Below are positions 4,027 through 6,425 of a stretch of DNA of 6,425 nucleotides, piece after piece; positions within the stretch are counted from its first letter, which is position 1; each line of letters opens with the position of its first letter. The notes beneath the pieces were generated by a model, which was not told where the DNA came from, did no database searches, and worked only from the letters and a program-made list of their open reading frames with translations. The translations under genes and the position numbers were made by a program. The stretch comes from Limnospira platensis (lineage in GTDB: Bacteria; Cyanobacteriota; Cyanobacteriia; Cyanobacteriales; Microcoleaceae), in assembly GCF_046480435.1 (NCBI RefSeq), contig NZ_PKGC01000206.1; one strand, given 5' to 3'.

Positions 4027-5835
4027 ATGAAAGAGTTTCTGAAATATACCCTAGCCAGTGTAGTTGGCAATTTACTGGGACTGTTCCTAGTCATCACATT
4101 TGGCATGGGGGGAATCGCGTTTTTAGTAGTAGTTAGTGCTTCGAGGGGTACACAAACAACCCTAAGAGATAAATCAGTATTGGTGCTAGACCTGTCTGTG
4201 GGTATAGCGGACACAGCACCGCCGCCAACACCATCGATCGCCATAGGACAGACCCTGAGAGAAGATCGGGCTAGGTTCTTGCCATTGCGGGTAGTCCTAG
4301 AAACTATTGAGCGGGCGAGTAAGGATGATAAAATTGTCGGGCTGTATCTGCAAGGCAGTAGTGGTACAACTCCCACAGGGTTTGGGAATTTAAAGGAAGT
4401 CCGTCGGGCTTTGGAAGGGTTTAAAGAGAGCGGTAAAACTATTATTGCTTATGATACTGACTGGACCGAGCGTGAATATTACCTGGGTTCAGTAGCTGAT
4501 CAAATCATTATCCACCCCATGGGTACGGTGGAGATGAGCGGGTTTAGTTCTCAAAGCGTCTTTTTGGCGGGAGCCTTGGAACGGTTCGGGATTGGGGTAC
4601 AGGTGACGCGGGTTGGTCAATATAAGTCTGCTGTTGAACCTTTTTTGCGCCAAGAGATGAGCCCGGAAAATAGACAGCAAATGCAGCAGTTATTGGGAGA
4701 TTTGTGGGGTGAGTTTACCGGGGCGATCGCATCTAGTCGCAGTCTGACTACAGCACAGTTGCAGCAAATTGTGAATCAGGACGGATTTTTAATGGCTGCA
4801 GATGCGAAGGATCGCGAAATGGTTGATCATATCGCCCATAGAGATGAAGTGGCCGCTAAACTGCGCGAATTGACCGAAGAAAAGGAGGAGGGAAGACAAC
4901 CTTTTCGACGGGTGGGGATCCAGGAATATTCGAGAACTCCTCAAGTTAAGGGAAGTTGGGCTGGTAATCCCAACAGTCGCAATATCATTGCTGTAGTCTA
5001 CGCTGATGGTGAAATTGTCGATGGTCGCGGGGGGATTGGTCAAGTTGGCGGCGATCGCTTTAGCGAAGAGTTACGCAGGCTACGGGATAATGATCGGGTC
5101 AAAGGAATTGTCCTGCGGGTCAATAGTCCCGGTGGTAGCGCTACCGCTTCCGAGGTCATCGCACGAGAAGTACAATTGACCAGAGAGGAAAAACCCATTA
5201 TAGTTTCTATGGGGAATGCCGCCGCTTCCGGTGGTTATTGGATTGCTATGGGGAGCGATCGCATTTTCGCTGAACCCACTACGGTCACTGGTTCCATTGG
5301 TGTATTTGGACTGCTGTTTAATGCTCAGGATATTGCTAACCAGAATGGCATTACCTGGGATGGTGTGAAAACCGGACCCTTTGCTGATCTTAATTCTATC
5401 TCCCGTCCCAAAACAGACCAGGAACTACAGAAGGTTCAGCAGATGGTTGATTTCATTTATCAGCGGTTTGTCTCTTCCGTCGCCCAATTGAGAGATTTAC
5501 CACAAGAGGAAGTTTTGGAAATGTCTCAGGGTCGGGTTTGGTCGGGGGTACAAGCTGAAGCCTTGGGGTTAGTTGATCAGTTGGGGGGTTTACAAGATGC
5601 GATCGCTGCTGTAGCCGAAAAAGCCGAACTGGGTGATGATTGGAAACTCGCCGAATATCCCAGAATTCCTAGTTTTGAGGAACGTTTGCTAGAAAGCCTG
5701 CGAACCGAAGCCACCCAAGCAGACCCTCTGACCAGGGAACTGCTCCAACTCTATCATGAGTTATCCGTGCTTAGGCATCTCAATGATCCTAGGGGAATAT
5801 ATACCCGGTTACCCTTTAACTTACAGATTGATTAG
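4027..5835 (+). CDS. sppA: Signal peptide peptidase SppA, long (67K-type) membrane serine protease
   Basis: The 602-residue product has the two tandem ClpP/crotonase-like halves of long SppA proteins. The N-terminus has a membrane anchor near residues 14-37. The N-terminal half carries the general base Lys200 in GQYKSAVEPF, followed by MSPENR; the AAG codon is at 4624-4626 and it corresponds to Lys209 of E. coli SppA. The C-terminal half carries SPGGSA (367-372) and the nucleophile Ser401 in GNAAASGGYW, with its TCC codon at 5227-5229, matching Ser409 of E. coli. It then has TGSIGV and a C-terminal helical part. Both dyad residues are present, so it should be active, cutting remnant signal peptides and other membrane-near substrates. 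In Synechocystis, SppA1 is linked to phycobilisome linker cleavage in high light; a similar role here is inference. The ATG is preceded by AAGAG (a weak ribosome site) and the anchor begins soon after, which supports this start. It is probably transcribed alone. Three HIP1 octamers lie in its second half and one near its middle. Confidence 0.95.
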   Translation: MKEFLKYTLASVVGNLLGLFLVITFGMGGIAFLVVVSASRGTQTTLRDKSVLVLDLSVGIADTAPPPTPSIAIGQTLREDRARFLPLRVVLETIERASKDDKIVGLYLQGSSGTTPTGFGNLKEVRRALEGFKESGKTIIAYDTDWTEREYYLGSVADQIIIHPMGTVEMSGFSSQSVFLAGALERFGIGVQVTRVGQYKSAVEPFLRQEMSPENRQQMQQLLGDLWGEFTGAIASSRSLTTAQLQQIVNQDGFLMAADAKDREMVDHIAHRDEVAAKLRELTEEKEEGRQPFRRVGIQEYSRTPQVKGSWAGNPNSRNIIAVVYADGEIVDGRGGIGQVGGDRFSEELRRLRDNDRVKGIVLRVNSPGGSATASEVIAREVQLTREEKPIIVSMGNAAASGGYWIAMGSDRIFAEPTTVTGSIGVFGLLFNAQDIANQNGITWDGVKTGPFADLNSISRPKTDQELQKVQQMVDFIYQRFVSSVAQLRDLPQEEVLEMSQGRVWSGVQAEALGLVDQLGGLQDAIAAVAEKAELGDDWKLAEYPRIPSFEERLLESLRTEATQADPLTRELLQLYHELSVLRHLNDPRGIYTRLPFNLQID

Positions 5836-5930
5836 ATCCAACCCAATGATCGTCGTGTGGGGCGGGTTGACGACAATTCCGGTGGAGAAATTTAATTGAC
5901 TGCGGAGGCGCGCCCCTACTAGGATATGCC
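5836..5930. repeat. GC-rich inverted repeats after sppA, possible 3' structure or dispersed repeat
   Basis: CAACCC (5839-5844) pairs with GGGTTG (5864-5869). GTCGT (5852-5856) pairs with ACGAC (5870-5874). GGGGCG (5859-5864) pairs with CGCCCC (5911-5916). The pairings overlap, so they are alternatives or would form a pseudoknot. No T-run follows, so this is not a standard terminator. The GGCGCGCC palindrome lies at 5907-5914. The GGGTTGACGACAATTCCGG stretch loosely resembles GGGTTGACAATTTCGGG at 3763-3779, so a dispersed element is possible. Confidence 0.35.
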
Positions 5931-6133
5931 GACCAAATCTTAAATTTTTCTAAAAAAGTAATAATACCTATTCCCAAATAATCAGTTAAGGTGCTAGACT
6001 CTAGTCAATGGAGAATTAAGTATCGGTTGTAGTATTTTTGTTTCAAGTATCAACGAGTTTTTAACGTTCAATGCTGGCAAGTTTCTCTCCGAGAACCTCA
6101 CTCCCTACGAAACTCTGGTTTTGGAGATAATTT
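5931..6133 (+). promoter_or_regulatory. Upstream region and leader of the RNA-binding protein gene
   Basis: About 200 bases without an ORF, AT-rich at 5935-5990. No pair of -35 and -10 boxes stands out clearly. A small perfect hairpin, TTCTC (6083-6087) with GAGAA (6091-6095), lies 39 bases before the ATG. Genes of this RRM family in cyanobacteria are often cold-induced and can have long leaders, so a regulatory leader is plausible but not shown here. Confidence 0.3.
6123..6126 (+). promoter_or_regulatory. Shine-Dalgarno GGAG of the RRM gene
   Basis: GGAG ends 7 bases before ATG6134. It is the clearest ribosome binding site in the window and fixes the start of the RRM protein, whose first beta-strand begins at residue 3. 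Confidence 0.7.
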
Positions 6134-6425
6134 ATGTCGATTTACGTTGGTAACCTGTCCTATGAGGTTACAGAAGATGATCTAACTGCTGTGTTCGCAG
6201 AGTATGGATCAGTTAAGCGTGTCAAACTACCCACGGACCGAGAAACCGGACGTATGCGTGGTTTTGGCTTCGTAGAAATGGACACAGAAGCTGAAGAACA
6301 ATCAGCCATTGATGCTCTTGATGGTGCTGAGTGGTGCGGTCGTGATCTGAGAGTCAATAAAGCCAAGCCTCGCGAAAATAGTGGCTCCTTTGGCGGCGGC
6401 GGCGGCGGTCGTCGTGGTGGCGGCG
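6134..6425 (+). CDS. RRM-type RNA-binding protein with glycine-rich tail (cyanobacterial Rbp family), cut by window edge
   Basis: The 97 visible residues are one complete RNA recognition motif and the start of a low-complexity tail. RNP2 is IYVGNL (3-8) and RNP1 is RGFGFVEM (42-49), with the aromatic RNA-stacking residues Tyr4, Phe44 and Phe46 present. The RRM closes with GRDLRVNKAKPRE (69-81), then Gly/Arg repeats begin (FGGGGGG-RRGGG). This is the layout of cyanobacterial RbpA-type proteins, which resemble plant glycine-rich RNA-binding proteins. They bind single-stranded RNA in the cytoplasm; many members are cold-induced, and some Synechocystis members affect location of photosynthesis mRNAs. 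The family has several paralogues, so no specific symbol is given. The gene continues past the right edge; full-length members with the Gly tail are usually about 90-110 residues, so little is likely missing. The minus-strand frame across it is a shadow. Confidence 0.93.
   Translation, partial: MSIYVGNLSYEVTEDDLTAVFAEYGSVKRVKLPTDRETGRMRGFGFVEMDTEAEEQSAIDALDGAEWCGRDLRVNKAKPRENSGSFGGGGGGRRGGG

Overview
The window looks like chromosomal DNA of a filamentous cyanobacterium, possibly near Arthrospira/Limnospira or other Oscillatoriales. This is inferred from: six full GCGATCGC (HIP1) octamers; a phycobilisome-lyase-type HEAT-repeat protein; a zinc-ribbon Ser/Thr kinase joined to TPRs; a long SppA protease; an RRM protein with a glycine-rich tail; and dispersed GAAACC/GGTTTC palindromes. 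No tRNA, rRNA, CRISPR array or complete mobile element is visible.

Layout. (1) Positions 1-161, minus strand: the N-terminus of a serine recombinase (motif YARVSS) that runs off the left edge. It is short and cut by the window end, so it is easy to miss. (2) Positions 162-284: a divergent intergenic region with a strong GC hairpin and T-run reading rightward. (3) Positions 285-959: an all-HEAT-repeat protein of 224 residues. (4) Positions 960-1417: a repeat-rich spacer with two diverged copies of a composite element of about 90 bp, dispersed GGTTTCTTT palindromes, and a good promoter candidate followed by a 10-bp inverted repeat in the presumed leader of the next gene. (5) Positions 1418-3391: a membrane-anchored Ser/Thr kinase with a zinc ribbon at the N-terminus and a TPR array at the C-terminus. 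The array is interrupted by a 215-base run of N. (6) Positions 3392-4026: an AT-rich spacer of 635 bp with several inverted repeats and a possible sppA promoter. (7) Positions 4027-5835: sppA, a long-form signal peptide peptidase with its Ser/Lys dyad intact. (8) Positions 5836-6133: a spacer with GC-rich inverted repeats, then the leader of the next gene. (9) Positions 6134 to the right edge: the start of a cyanobacterial RRM-type RNA-binding protein.

The four rightward genes are separated by 298-635 bp and are probably separate transcripts, so no operon is supported. A loose theme is stress and light acclimation: the HEAT protein belongs to the family that includes phycobilin lyases and NblB, and SppA1 of Synechocystis is known to act in phycobilisome linker turnover. 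This shared theme is inference only. I see no convincing novel multi-gene system. The items most worth a second look are the recombinase fragment at the edge, the kinase with Asn in place of the catalytic-loop Lys, the near-identical TPR array collapsed in the assembly, and the duplicated composite repeat upstream of the kinase.
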